Below, piece after piece: positions 24,707-35,824 of a stretch of DNA of 64,000 bases. The DNA comes from Cranoglanis bouderius (taxonomy: Eukaryota; Chordata; Actinopteri; Siluriformes; Cranoglanididae), in assembly GCA_023630585.1 (NCBI GenBank), contig CM042546.1, positions 11,929,810-11,993,809 of the forward strand, given 5' to 3'. The translations under genes and the position numbers were made by a program. The notes under the pieces are model-generated. The model was not told where the DNA came from. It ran no database searches and was given only the letters and a program-made list of their open reading frames with translations. Positions within the stretch are counted from its first letter, which is position 1; each line of letters begins with the position of its first letter.

Positions 24707-24847
24707 CCACCTCTAAAACGCTGCCTGTCAAAGATTCTCAAATAACTCACTATTCCCTAAATAGGGTATAAAGTCATGGTCCTATGTTTACGGATTTGAC
24801 ACACTGCCTAGTTCTCTGTATGTATAAAAGAGAGCAGTTTGATATCC

Positions 24848-24869
24848 TTCCGCTTCCGCTTCCGCTTCG
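24848..24869 (-). promoter_or_regulatory. Tandem GCGGAAG (ETS-like) motifs, candidate WDR89 promoter
   Basis: On the minus strand three copies of GCGGAA occur in tandem, about 1.2 kb upstream of the first coding exon of WDR89 and beside CpG-containing sequence. ETS-type GGAA sites are common in promoters of housekeeping genes. The assignment is inferred. Confidence 0.25.
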
Positions 24870-25852
24870 TGTGCGACACTATTAACCGCTCGGCGTGAAA
24901 CACGAGATTCAAAACGGCCCTTCAACATGGTTCCGCTATTTCAAATAACTTTATTTATGACTAGAAGTAGGTTGACATAATGTGATAAAATACATAATGT
25001 TTTAAACGTGGTTACGTGTTGTTTTATAGCTAAAGAGCTGCTTGGTCTTACACAAATCAGGCAGTGGCAATACTGTGCCGGGTACAAGGGCAACAGTTAC
25101 TGTATTGTACTGTGAATGTATATAGCATATTTATGTGTTGTATCTCTGCCAAGCATTTAAATGAGAGTCACAAGTCCCATGAAGGAGAAGTCGTTCCTTG
25201 TTCTTACATACACTTCTGGTATTGTATGGCTGTTGCTCTCTCTGGTGAAGATAGCATCAGGTAGCCATTTTGAATGACATTATTTCTAAAGATGTTGTAC
25301 TGTGAGCAACAAATGCTCAGCAGTGGAAAAACATCCAAGAAAGAGAACTGAGGCCCCTTTTGAGACTCATATTGTGAACACCTGAAGCACTGAGGTCACA
25401 TGCAGCTCCTTCTCTCTTTCATAATTCATTTATTTCCACGAGTGATTAAAAAAATCATTTAATTACACTTCTGATTTTTTTTTTACGAGATTTGTTTATT
25501 TCCTCATGATTTTTACACAATACATATTTTACAATGTTTTCACACGATACTAACTGTAGACAAAAATATCTACCTGTACTCTTTATTAGTACTAAGAGTT
25601 TACAGCTATGAGTGTACAGCAAATCATACAATAAGACGTGCTATACAGAATGAAACCAATCCCAAAACAGCTTTAAAGCTCTGCACAATCTACATGATGA
25701 ACTATCAACATACACACCCTGAGTAATGAAGCTAATCTTTCTCTGCTTTCTTTATTAACAGACATCTTATATGTACTGTAAGTGTTTATACCAGACTATA
25801 GATTTTTAATATATATTATATAAAATGAAAATTCACAGATACACCCATGACT

Positions 25853-25954
25853 TCAAACTGAATCAGCGTTCTTGAAGACACTTCCATCATCCCTTACTCT
25901 CCAGGTCAGTCTGACATTTTGATTCTTTCCTGTCACTTTTATTTTTTGTTCAAT
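25853..25954 (-). CDS. C-type-lectin-domain gene, last coding exon
   Basis: An acceptor TTTTTTGGACAG opens a phase-0 exon of 33 codons and TGA. It encodes a basic helix-like start (IEQKIKVTGK) and a motif VRLTWRVRDDGSVF. In fish C-type-lectin-like proteins a tail of the form KLTWRKQPDGKVF is typical. It follows on from the exon at 26493-26596 in a matching phase. The role of this tail is unknown to me. Confidence 0.6.
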   Translation of the reverse strand: MEQKIKVTGKNQNVRLTWRVRDDGSVFKNADSV

Positions 25955-26107
25955 CTGTCCAAAAAACAAAAAAAAAAGACACAAGTGAATCAGATACAAT
26001 TCAAATGCCCAAACTCGACACTTTACAGTAACGTTCCCTAAATGAACATCAGCGTAAACGCACCAGCACTGTGAATGGAGTAACTAATACTTGTATAAGT
26101 TGATGTT

Positions 26108-26117
<10 letters not shown>

Positions 26118-26138
<21 letters not shown>

Positions 26139-26142
26139 AAGA
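26118..26142. repeat. (AAAT)n microsatellite
   Basis: About six AAAT units. Confidence 0.9.
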
Positions 26143-26314
26143 CAGTAGGACAAATTTTAAAAAAAAACCCCGCTTCTCATGTTACTGAGAAACCGCAAAG
26201 TGTAAACTTCTTTGTCCTGTAGATGTCAGAAAACTTTCAGAAAAATTACAGCTGCATTACATACATACATTACATACATTATATGTTAAATATGTTAAAT
26301 AAACCACAAATTTA

Positions 26315-26455
26315 CATTTACGCCCTCATCCAGAGCGACTTACATTTATCTCATTTATACAACGGAGCAGTTGAGGGTTAAGGGCCTTGCTCAAGGGCTC
26401 AGCAGTGGCAGTTTGGCAGTGCTGGGATTTGAACTCACAACATTATTATGCTGAT
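26315..26455 (-). mobile_element. tRNA-derived SINE with L2-like tail
   Basis: On the minus strand the unit runs from a B-box-like GAGTTCAAATCCCAGC through CCTTGAGCAAGGCCCTTAACCC to AAGTCGCTCTGGATGAGGGC. This tail is shared by fish SINEs and L2-type LINEs. It lies in the intron between the last two exons of the lectin-domain gene. Confidence 0.75.
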
Positions 26456-26492
26456 CAGAAAGTTATCACGATACCGCATGACAGTGACTTAC

Positions 26493-26596
26493 ATTATACA
26501 GGATTGCAGCTTGCACTGACGGGTCGTTCAGGTTCGTCATTCCATCGGAAGAAAATTTCATCTTCATGATCTGTTTTTTATTCATCCTGTCCCCAT
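26493..26596 (-). CDS. C-type-lectin-domain gene, tail exon
   Basis: An acceptor CTTCTACAG and a donor AAT/GTAAGT bound 104 bp. Phase 1 in and phase 0 out let it follow a lectin-domain exon and precede the last exon. It encodes a lysine/methionine-rich stretch and then NLNDPSVQAAIL. Similar LNDPAV-type segments follow the last lectin domain in fish multi-domain C-type-lectin-like proteins. The same sequence, damaged, occurs at about 36870-36937. Confidence 0.6.
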
Positions 26597-26687
26597 CTGT
26601 AGAAGGAAGCAAACACAAAGTCACAAAGAGAGTTCTCTGTGCCTCTTTTCACGCTAAGCTCGGATCTAATTGGCTGCTGAGACTCAC

Positions 26688-27009
26688 CTCCATAGCAGAC
26701 AAAAGGGTGTAGTGCGGTACACACGTCACTCATCCATCTTCCAGAATTTCCTGCCTCCACAGTCGCCGGTTCTGACACTCGGTGGTCCCAATGCCCAGTT
26801 TCTGAAACGACGGCTCCGCTGGTCAGACCACTCCCAGCTGTCAAGGAACAGGCCGATCCAGACAGAAACCCATCTACCGACAACACTGTTCACCTGGTTC
26901 TGTTCCCAAGGAGAGCTGATATGGGCCAGGTCAGTGTAGGTGCTTCTACAGTAACTCTGAGCATCTTGCTAAGTTTTGCTAATATTGACCCTGATGTAAC
27001 CCGTACCCT
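26688..27009 (-). pseudogene. C-type lectin domain exon, disabled module
   Basis: Splice sites are intact (acceptor TATTACAG, donor GGAG/GTGAGT), and homology covers a full lectin domain (DAQSYCRSTYTDLAHI, VWIGLFLDSWEW, ending HPFVCYGG). Two lesions kill it. A TAG at 26969-26971 stands where the family has tryptophan before DAQ. An 8 bp deletion after 26762, seen by comparison with the 37 kb copy, shifts the frame. Adding 8 bp back to 322 gives a multiple of three, as in its siblings. Skipping this exon would keep the frame of the transcript. Confidence 0.75.
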
Positions 27010-27355
27010 CTGTAATATAATTATAACAGGCAAGGACAGTGTCAAAGTTAACAGAGTTTTCTGTTAAAGTAATAGCTCACTCAAAAATCATTTATACAAG
27101 TCTGCTTTTTTAGTTTTTGACTGAAATGGTGAGGCTTCAATGTGTTTAACTAAATCATCACACACTTGGTTTAAAATATTTTGTGTAACTAATTAATGCG
27201 ATTTCTACATAATGAGTTTATTGGAATAGCAGCACAGGTTAATATTAATCAAGTAATCAATTACTAGTTTACTAATTCAAATAGTTTCAATCTTTGTTAA
27301 TATATTAATTATTTTATAATAAAATATGATGTATTAAATAATAATTAAATTAATT

Positions 27356-27471
<116 letters not shown>

Positions 27472-27567
27472 CTCTTGTGCAAAACTAAAGAAGCAAACTA
27501 ACAATATCAAATATATTTTGTCCAAACTATTACTTTAAACAGAATTTATGAGTATTAGTCGACTCAC

Positions 27568-27924
27568 CACCGTAGCACACGAAGTATAGTAGTGTCTGAC
27601 AATCAGTATCATTCCACAAACCGTTCATATTAGATACACATTGTCCACTGCCAGTCGGGTTTCCTACAGCCCAGTTAAAGTAGTTGGATACAGGCTCATC
27701 TCCCAGAGACCAGCACCAGCGTGTATCCGTTGCTGTCTGGAGCCCGATCCATAAAAGACCAGTGTAGCTAAGAGCCACCTGATTCATCACACTGTACACA
27801 TCATCCACACTGTCCACAGTGGCCAGATCAGTAAACCTCGTTCTACAGTAGCGCTGAGCATCCGGCCAGGTCTTCAGATATCTTACAGCATGGTAGAGCC
27901 GTGAGACAGGTTGGAAGGGCGGAG
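27568..27924 (-). CDS. C-type lectin domain exon (intact)
   Basis: This 357 bp exon has phase 1 at both ends (acceptor TTCCTTTAG, donor GGTG/GTGAGT) and encodes one whole C-type lectin domain. Visible marks are the KTWPDAQRYCR start, LATVDS, LLWIGLQ, the WND tripeptide in GLWNDTDC, and the end YFVCYGG. Four conserved cysteines are present. The position usually carrying EPN or QPD reads NPT, so calcium-dependent mannose binding is doubtful. Neighbouring lectin exons are on the same strand in the same phase, so it belongs to a modular gene. Confidence 0.8.
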
Positions 27925-28064
27925 CTAAAGGAAGAATTGTGGAGATACACGTGTCTATGCTTACAGTGCAGTTTTTGTAGAAAGAGGAAAACAGCATTTT
28001 TCCATTGTTCTATTTAACATTAGTAATGTCTGGACTTTGAATCCTGACTTTTAATTTTGGACAC

Positions 28065-28266
28065 ATGGTTCAAAAGTTATGACCATAAACGTACTTTGAC
28101 CTGATGGTGGCGCTACATCATTGGCAGCACTTGGGCCAAATTTGGTAAGAATGTTCCTTAGACCCTCCCCAATTTCACAACTTTTTACCAGACGGTTCTA
28201 TGGGCTGCCATAGACACCCTAGCCAGAAGAAGCCTTCAGTGCTTGGCCTCCTAATAATAATAATAA

Positions 28267-28297
<31 letters not shown>

Positions 28298-28305
28298 AAG
28301 AAGAA
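28065..28305 (+). repeat. Dispersed repeat ending in (AAT)/(AAG) tail
   Basis: A segment with TGGTGGCGCTACA and GCCTTCAGTGCTTGGCC ends in AATAATAAT then AAGAAGAAG units. The ending looks like the 3' tail of a fish SINE or LINE. No coding sequence is present. Confidence 0.5.
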
Positions 28306-28658
28306 AATACAAAAATCCCTGTGTAACATTGCGTTAAAATTAAAATAATGTTTGGAAATTTAATTTAATTCATTTCTACTGTCACATACACACTAGGCAT
28401 AAAGTAGAGAGCCTAAGACTTTTACACAGTACTCTATCTGTTCAAGTAATGCAAACTTTCTAACGTAGGCTAAGTATTGATACGTGTATTACTGAGCTGT
28501 GTGCAGATACATTTATTCATACACATCCTTAATGTAAATTACCATTCAGTTTCAGTTTCTCAGATATATTCATTGTAAAATTTTGCAAGCGGATTACTCT
28601 CCAGGAGCAGTACCAAAGACACCTCATGCAAAATGATGAAAATTAATTGGACACTCAC

Positions 28659-28814
28659 CTCCATAGCAAATGAATGGATTTTGGATGGTGCAATCAAAAT
28701 TGTTCCATTTCCCAGAATCGAGATGTGCATAGTGCTGTCTACAATAAGCCTCGGCGTCTGTCCAATTCAGGTAAAGCTGGATCAAGACGAGTTTTCTGAT
28801 GACATTTGGGGAGT
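28659..28814 (-). CDS. C-type lectin domain exon, shortened in frame
   Basis: The exon has good splice sites (acceptor CTCCAACAG, donor GGAG/GTGAGT), phase 1 at both ends, and only 156 bp. It starts like a lectin domain (LNWTDAEAYCRQHYAHL) and jumps to SGKWNNFDC...NPFICYGG. The middle of the domain, about 67 codons including the WIGL core, is gone without a frame break. It cannot fold as a normal lectin domain. It may be a relic that is still spliced in, or a skipped exon. Confidence 0.55.
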
Positions 28815-29193
28815 CTGTTGGAGGATGGAATGAAAAAATAAACAGATACAGATTTAAAAACTTGTGTAATTGTTGATATGAAGTTTTATCTAAGGAGATG
28901 TTCAACAAACATTCAATGAAGGAGTCTCTAGTGTCAGTGACAAGCTGCATTTTTGTATAAAGTTTTGTATTAACTTAACAATAATGAACAGTAACCTCGC
29001 TTCATGTCAGGTCGCATCACACCATCCCATCGTTGATTATTTTCCTATAACAGCACACCCCCAGATGTTTTGTTCCATACTTAAGACGAGGTTTGCCATT
29101 GATTCCTATATCCACACATCTCCAAGATGCGGAGGCACAAGTAAAAACACTAAGGGCCGGTTGCACCAGCTGGACGTACACCTGGTTGTAAGA

Positions 29194-30114
29194 CAAGGTT
29201 TGGTTTATGCCAGCGGATCTTTCCAAAATACAGCTGCTGATATGGTGAATGTAAGCAGAATTACAGCAGGCCGAGCGATACGACGAGTTTCTCTGGCCCT
29301 TCAAGATCGGGCTCACCGATATGTTCGTCTCCCCACCCAGCAGGAGGCTACACACACCAAGGAGAGATTTCGCAGAGACTCCGGCATACCCGGTATTTTT
29401 GGCTGTACTGATGGTACTCATGTGCGCATCCAGGCACCATCTAAAAACGAGTACCTTTTTGTAAACAGGAAATGCTTTCACTATTTCAATTAATGTTCAG
29501 GTTGTGTGCGACGCAGACATGAAATTAATTGACGTGGTGGCGCGGTGGTATGGGTCTGCCCATGCCACACGCATCTTGAGGGAGAGCGCACTGGCAAGAG
29601 TGTGTGAGGAGGGACGGCTCTCTGGCATAATGCTTGGCGACAGTGGCTACCCTTTAAAGACGTGGCTGATGACACCTGTCATGGTACCCCGGACGGAGCA
29701 GGAAAGGCAATACAACTATGTGCACTCACGGACGAGGTCGGTCATTGAGCGCTGTATAGGCGTGCTCAAGCGCAGGTGTGTGCGTGGCTTATGTTTAAGT
29801 CTGTTTATTTTAGCCTGCACCTAAAGTGGTATTGGTTATTATGTATAGCTACTGCATATAGGCATACTAATGACTTTTTTTTTAGGTTCCACTGCGTGTA
29901 CAGTGAAATCAGGATGGAGCCAGAGAGGGCATGTACCATCATGTGCACAGAAGCTGTGCTGCACAACATTTGCATAGCTAAGAGAGTGCCTCTCCCAGTG
30001 GAGGATTTGGGACCAGTGGAGGCAGAGGTGGAACAAATCAGAGAACAAGCCATAGAGGAGGACGTGACGGCTCGTCTCTTCAGAAGCAATATAATTCGAC
30101 TGATCAGTCTATAA
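29194..30114 (+). pseudogene. Harbinger (HARBI1-like) transposase, damaged
   Basis: The DDE_4-type transposase shows GCTDGTHVRI, LGDSGYP and SVIERCIGVLKRR, which hold the D, D and E of the active site. An intron is recognisable: donor CGCAG/GTGTGT near 29776 and acceptor TTTTTTAG near 29885 join KRR to FHCVYSEI. A one-base frame break lies at about 29485-29495, just before VVCDAD. The N-terminal 100 or so residues expected for the family are absent, since coding homology begins right after the left terminal repeat. Confidence 0.85.
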
Positions 30115-30314
30115 AATAATTGCAATAAGTATTGTAGCTTTTTAATAATTTTGTTACATCAATATTTCACATTTTTTATTGTCTCAAAGCATAAGCAAAA
30201 TGAATAACAAAGTCAAGCTGTGCAAAACTATTGCTGGCATAATGATTTGTGTGGGTTTAGATGTATGGGATTTATAGTATATTCCTTTTATTTATAATTA
30301 TTGTTTGGGATTAT

Positions 30315-31045
30315 TTAGATGTTCATAAACACACTGTCATTCTCGATTGTGTAGCCGGCCCTTCGCTCTAATAGCTCTATTTCTAATGCAAGTTTCCATT
30401 TATCGAGCTCAAGCTTCTCCTTTTCCACCCTTAACATCTCCGTCTCCATCTCCACTCTCATAATTTCTTTCTCCAGTAAAACAGATTGGAGATCCGGATC
30501 TCTTATCCTTCGAGCAGGTACAGTTGGCGTGTTTTTCGGCTGAAGGGGGGCTGGGATTCTCCGCAAGAGATGCAGCTCCATTTAAAATAAATCTTGCTTC
30601 ATAAATTTGTGTAGACTATTATGTACAGCCAGTGGAAACAGGTTTATTATTTATTAGCCTACTATTTTTAAGAGGCCATGTTACCTTCATGACTGGTGTC
30701 TGATGAACTTGCATTTGATGTGGAAGAAAAACTGACGTCCTCTTCAGCTTCAACTTGCTTTTCTTCCATTAGGCCTATATAACTGGCACTAGTGTCGCAG
30801 CCTCTTAGCCCGTAGAAAGCTGGAGAGTCATCTCCAAACACATCCATGATGATAGTGCTGTATGGTGAGATTTTAGGAGGGGGTCCCCCATCTGTCGGGG
30901 GGTTTGAGCAGGCTAGAGTCTCTCCTGGCTGCCTGAAGAAGGTCTTTCCATTTTTTTTTTCCTTCACTTCCATGACTGTACAATTTCCTAATCCACCCTC
31001 TGCTTCATTGACTGCCGTTGTTATTATCTGCCAGACATCTTGTTT
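30315..31045 (-). pseudogene. Harbinger Myb/SANT-like accessory protein, damaged
   Basis: Read on the minus strand, a Myb-like start (VWQIITTAVNEAEGGLGNCTV) near 31040-30975 leads to a lysine-rich segment at an A-run where the frame slips. An acidic/serine region and then a coiled-coil C-terminus (30581-30315: EKEIMRVEMETEMLRVEKEKLELDKW without the last residues) follow. Harbinger elements encode such a protein to bring the transposase to DNA and nucleus. Splice joints between the two ORFs were not determined. Confidence 0.7.
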
Positions 31046-31442
31046 TTTTATTTTTTATTTTTATTTGTTATGGCATTGTTTTGTTTGCATACTAAAACAT
31101 GCATGTACTTACTAGAGTTCAATAATTTTTCTTGTTTCATAATCTGAGTAATTTAATTTTCGTTTTTTTTTTGGTTCAGCAGACATTTTTAATCTAGGTA
31201 TTCGTTGGTGCCAGTAAATTTAAGTTTGTAACCATAGCAACGTGAATGGCTTGGCAACTATCACTGTGATAGAATGTGTCCGCGTGGATGCGCATCGGCT
31301 GTGCCGGGCGTAGCTGCGCCTAGTTGTAGTTTTAGATGGTGCAACAGGTGTAAATATTTATCACAAGGTTTGACGTGGCTAAGCCCGGCGTAGGGCTTAC
31401 ACACAACTGTTTTTTACGTCCAGCTGGTGCAACCGGCCCTAA

Positions 31443-32500
31443 GTATCATATCAGTGCCATGCTGAAATTTGCCATGAAAATTTTGTCTTCCTCAGTTCCA
31501 TCCTTACAAATCCCCTAGATCACCACTCAAATTCTACTCATATTTAATTTACCCCATAGTCCACTGACCAATTTTCTGAACCAAATCCACACAGCCTTGG
31601 TCTATATTGTTTATGTGTTAAGGTTCCAGACTGGGTGTAATAATATAAGATACTGTACCTGTTTTGAACACTGTGGAAAACTCAGTAAAATATTAGCCAG
31701 TGAAATCCAGTGTGGGTGAACTGTGATGCTCTGTTCCACCAGAGGGCGCTAGTGCCTCACTCAAACCAGCAGCGTGTCAAAGTTTACTGCTTGGGTTCAG
31801 CAGTGTTCGGTAACTGTTATGAAAGACAAAATACTCATTTTTAAAATGTTTTCTTCTGTTGTCTGCTCAATTTCCTTCCTTGATTGTGCTCACCTGTTTT
31901 GTGTTTCCCCAATTAGTTCCCTATTTAAGTTCTGCGTTTTCCCTCTTTAGTTGTGGAGCATTGTATTGCATTGTTGGTACCATGGCTGTTAGGCTACGTT
32001 GTATTAGCACTGTGAGAGGTTTTTGTTTTCATTTCTTTCCTTTCCTTTGCCTAGCCTCGTCATAGTCTAGTCCCTTGTTTTAGCTGTTCCAGTTTTTGGG
32101 TTCCTTCCCAGACATGGAAAAAAGCAGCTGTGCATACTTACGGTTGAAAAGCAAGAAATTATTTTGCGGAAATATGAGGAATTTAAACCTGCAGTAGCCG
32201 CAAAAATCACACAGTTGCAGATGAGTGTGCATAAAGATAACTGCATGCATGTTTTCACAAAGTAAAAAGGACCTTATTCCTAGACAAAAAAAAAAACAAA
32301 AACAAACCTGGTACCTGGTATAGATGGTCATAGGTATCTAAAAGGACATGGCATCGAACTGCTGCTTACAATAAAAATATTTATTTATCATATTAATATA
32401 TTCTGTAGAAAGTGTAGGCTGACAGAAGTTTGGCCTTATCGATGTCCCCACTGTCATTATATTAATGAAAAATGATTCAAAGGAAGTTTTAAATAATTAC
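31443..32500. other. Intron of the lectin-domain gene
   Basis: No exon or mobile element is recognised; AT-rich sequence only. Confidence 0.5.
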
Positions 32501-32866
32501 CATCGTAGCAGACAAAGTGGTGGAGAGTTGAACAGAACCAATGTCCCAATCCAGAGCTATACACCCCTCCACATGCTCCTCCATAGTTTTCTTCATTTGG
32601 TTCTCTTGTGGCCCAGGGAACTTGGCCCGAATAAGGTTCTCCTGTAACCCAGCTCCAGGTCCTGTGGAGTCCCAGCCACACAGAGCCGCTGTACCCAGGA
32701 GCTGCAGTTGCTGCGGATGCAATCACGCTGTTTTCCTCCTCCATGCTGCGTACAGTAACCAGATCAGTGTAATATGTTCTGCAGTAGGTCTGAGCATCGT
32801 ACCAGGACATGCGCTGACTCACGTAGAAGTACTGCAACGGCACAGAAGAACCGACGCCGAAGGCCC
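32501..32866 (-). CDS. C-type lectin domain exon (intact, EPN motif)
   Basis: The exon is 366 bp, phase 1 at both ends, with acceptor TTTCTTTCAG and donor GATG/GTAATT. One full lectin domain is encoded: MSWYDAQTYCRTYYTDLVTV, VWLGLHRTWSWVTGE, REPNEENYGGACG, and the end HHFVCYDG. EPN is the tripeptide that in many C-type lectins helps bind calcium and mannose-type sugars. Here the downstream WND motif is replaced by HWF, so sugar binding is uncertain. It is the first complete lectin domain in gene order. Confidence 0.8.
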
Positions 32867-33912
32867 CTGAAAGAAATAAACATGTAAACTATTATGCATA
32901 TATACATAGAAAAAGTATTTAAAATACTTGCATGTACCTTTTCATGAGTTTCACCTCTACAGTATACAGTCCCCTCTGAAACTATTGGAATTCCCATGTA
33001 AATTTTTTTGTATTTTTTTTTTTGCTAGACACTAAAGACTTTTGGGTTTGGTATGAAAAGATCATGTGACGACAGATCAGAATTTCAGCTTTCATTTCCT
33101 GATATTTACATATAGATGTGTTAAACAACTTAGAACACAACACCTTCGGTTTGAATCCACCCATGTGATCAAAAATAATGGAACATGTGACTGACAGGTG
33201 TTTCTTGTTGTCCAGGTGAGCCCCGTTAGACTGATTGTTTAAATGGTTAATAGCTCTGAATGTCTACTCTTGGTTTGAGCCCTAAGTTTCGCTTGTGAAG
33301 ACTGCAATTGTTGTTAAAACGGATAAACCCACATGAAGATCAGAGAGCTGTCTATGGGAGAAAAGCAAGCCAGAGGCATTGCACAAGCACTCGGCATAGC
33401 CGATACAACAATTTGGAATGTCCTGAAAAAGAAAGAAACCACTGGTGTACTAACAACCAGACACTGAACAGGTCGGCCAAGGAAAACAACAACAGTTGTT
33501 AATAGAAACATTGTGAGATCTGTGAAAGAAAAACCCCAAGACAGCAGACAGTGACATCACCAAAAACCTCCACAGGGCAGGGGTGAAGGTATCACAAGCC
33601 CCAGTTTGAAGAAGACTTAAAGAAGACAGAAATATGGAGGCCATACCACAAGATGCAATCCACTCATCAGCAATAAGAATCAGACGGCCAAATTGGAATT
33701 CACAAAGAAATACAGAGATGAGCCACAAAACTTCTGGAACCAAGATTAACCTCTACCAAAGTGATGGAAAGAACAAACTGTGGAGGAAGAAATTATCCGC
33801 TCATGATCCAAAAAATACAAGCTCATTGGTCAAGCATGGTGGAAGTAGTGTCATGGCTTGGGTTTGCATGGCTGTTTCTGGAACAGGCTCACTAATCTTT
33901 ATTTATGAGCTA

Positions 33913-34558
33913 CATTGACCTCCACTAATATTGGCACCCTTGGTAAATATGAGCAAAGAAGGCTGTGAAAATTGTCTTTATTGTTTAACCTTTTAATATT
34001 TTGTTCAAAATATTCACAATAATACTCTCCTCTCATGGATTTCAAACAATTGCAAACACAACACAGGTTTATCCAAAAATAATCTTTGTTAAATATAGGT
34101 GTGCAACAATTATTGGCACCCTTTTAGTCAATACTTTGTGCTACCTCCCTTTGCCAAGATAACAGCTCTGAGTCTTCTCCTATAATGCCTGATGAGGTTG
34201 GAGAATACATTGCAAGGGATCTGAGACCATTCCTCCATACAGAATCTCTCCAGATCCTTCAAATTTCGAGGTCCACGCTGGTGGTCTCTCCTCTTCAGTT
34301 CACCCTACAGGTTTTCTTTGGGTTTCAAGTCAGGGGACTGGGATGGTCATGGCAGAACCTTGATTTTGTGGTCAGTAAACCATTTTTGTGTTGATTTTGA
34401 TGTATGTTTTTGTTTGCAATTGTTTGATATCCATGAGAGCAGAGTATTGTTGTGAATTTTTTTTAATAAAAGATCAAAAGGTTAAACAATAAAGACAAAT
34501 TTTCACAGCCTTCTTTGCTCATATTTACCAAGGGTGCCAATATTAGTGCAGGGCCCTG
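33913..34558. mobile_element. Nested non-autonomous Tc1-like element
   Basis: Long terminal inverted repeats start with CACTAATATTGGCACCCTTGG and span about 90 bp, with TA on both sides (33911-33912 and 34559-34560). There is no transposase. It was inserted into the transposase of the surrounding Tc1 element, so it is younger than its host. Confidence 0.85.
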
Positions 34559-34560
34559 TA

Positions 34561-35280
34561 GGTTTAAATCTCTACGACTAGTTAGCGTCAGAAATTTTAG
34601 TCTCAGAAGAAGAATAATAAGTGTAAATAGCATTTCAGTATGTTGGCTTTCTCAAGCAAAAGTTTTAGGCGCATGCAAAGAAATGCTGTAGAGCAAAGAT
34701 GCCTTCAAAATAATGAAATTAAATGTTTCTACATAAAAAAAAAAGAACGTAAAGAGCAGTAAACAGTAGTAAATGAAAGAAAATCAATATTTGGTGTGAC
34801 AAAAGTAAAAATAGTAGTCTCCAGTACAATTAGTGCAGTTTTATAAGGAAATGAGCTGGTAAGTTTTATTGAGCATCTTGCAAAACCAGCCACAGTTCTT
34901 TTGGAGACTTTAACTTTCGCACTCGCTTCTTATTTTTGCAGCAAAACCCAGCAGCCTTCATTCATTAATGACATACTGGGGGTTAATCGCTACTGTGCCG
35001 AGGAGTTCTAATACACGTTACTATGCCAACTACTAGTCATTTATGATTGGGCAACATTAATGGATCCACTCCGTTCAACCTCAGTTCTTAAGTCAGACCA
35101 CCCAACATTTAAAATACGAAAATGAAAATTTTAATTCTATTTAGTTTTCGTTCGTACTGCAGGTGAAGTTTATAGCTGTAGTTTAGTTTTCGTTTATTTG
35201 GAAACTCCCATTTTTATTTCAGTTGACGAAAATGTTTTTTCACCGAGTTTTCGTGATAGTTTTCATTAACGATAATAATC
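34561..35280. other. Second insertion inside the Tc1-like element
   Basis: This sequence separates the nested element from the C-terminal end of the outer transposase. It includes a stretch with repeated TTTTCGTT/TAACGATAATAATC motifs near 35145-35280 that looks like the end of another dispersed repeat. No coding region is recognised. Confidence 0.4.
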
Positions 35281-35824
35281 TTGCTGCCAACTCAAAAGAC
35301 TTCATCAGGGGAGAAAAGTGGAAGGTTTTAGACTGGCCAAGTCAATCACCAGACCTTAACCCAGTCGAGCAGCGTTTCACCTCCTGGAGAGGAGACTGAA
35401 GTTGTTTAAAACATCTAGAATTAAAAAAAAAAAAAAAGGATGTTTAAAACATATCAGGAAATGAAAGCCAAAAATCTACATCTCATATTCATCTTTTCAT
35501 CTCAAACCAAAATGTCTTCAGTGTATGACAAAAACAAAAGAGTTGGCCTTGCTGGTCCAATACTTTCAGAGGAGACTGTATAATATTTGAAAAAATAAAT
35601 TATTATAATTTTATAATTTTGACAAATTGGTTAAATGAACATGAAATAAAAATGTAAACCAATATGCATATATACATAGAAAAATATTTAAAATACATGC
35701 ATGTCATTTCAAACAATAGTTTTACATCTGTAATCTTTGGGTCAATAAATGTCATTTTGACAAATTGCTTAAAAACCTGCTCATGTTCATAATCGTACAC
35801 AAATAGATTAGACACACTTCTTAC

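Larger units (their letters stand above)
23674..25852. other. WDR89 upstream region: no coding exon seen
   Basis: The untranslated first exon and promoter of WDR89 should lie here. A candidate promoter is the ETS-like triplet at 24848-24869. A TA array (about 24645-24670) followed by CAA repeats (24671-24706) is present. The rest is AT-rich without recognised features. Confidence 0.4.
29154..31439 (+). mobile_element. PIF/Harbinger transposon
   Basis: Terminal inverted repeats of about 28 bp (GGGCCGGTTGCACCAGCTGG at the left, its reverse complement at the right) are flanked by the 3 bp target duplication TAA at 29151-29153 and 31440-31442, the target typical of Harbinger elements. Inside are a transposase on the plus strand and a Myb/SANT-like ORF on the minus strand, the usual two-gene layout. 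Both ORFs carry lesions. It sits in an intron of the lectin-domain gene. Confidence 0.93.
32967..35578 (+). mobile_element. Tc1-like transposon, interrupted by nested insertions
   Basis: Terminal repeats of over 100 bp (CAGTCCCCTCTGAAACTATTGG at the left; the reverse of CAGTCTCCTCTGAAAGTATTGG at the right) are flanked by TA at both ends. Transposase remains include an N-terminal HTH region near 33333-33466 (RELSMGEKQARGIAQALGI) ending at a stop. A fragment with VKHGGSSVMAW is at about 33826, and SQSPDLNP-type C-terminal coding is at about 35340. A second element (33913-34558) and further sequence to about 35280 split the copy. Confidence 0.9.

Noticed and set aside
29017..29481. 154-codon minus-strand frame over the Harbinger element
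   Set aside because: Antisense shadow of the transposase.
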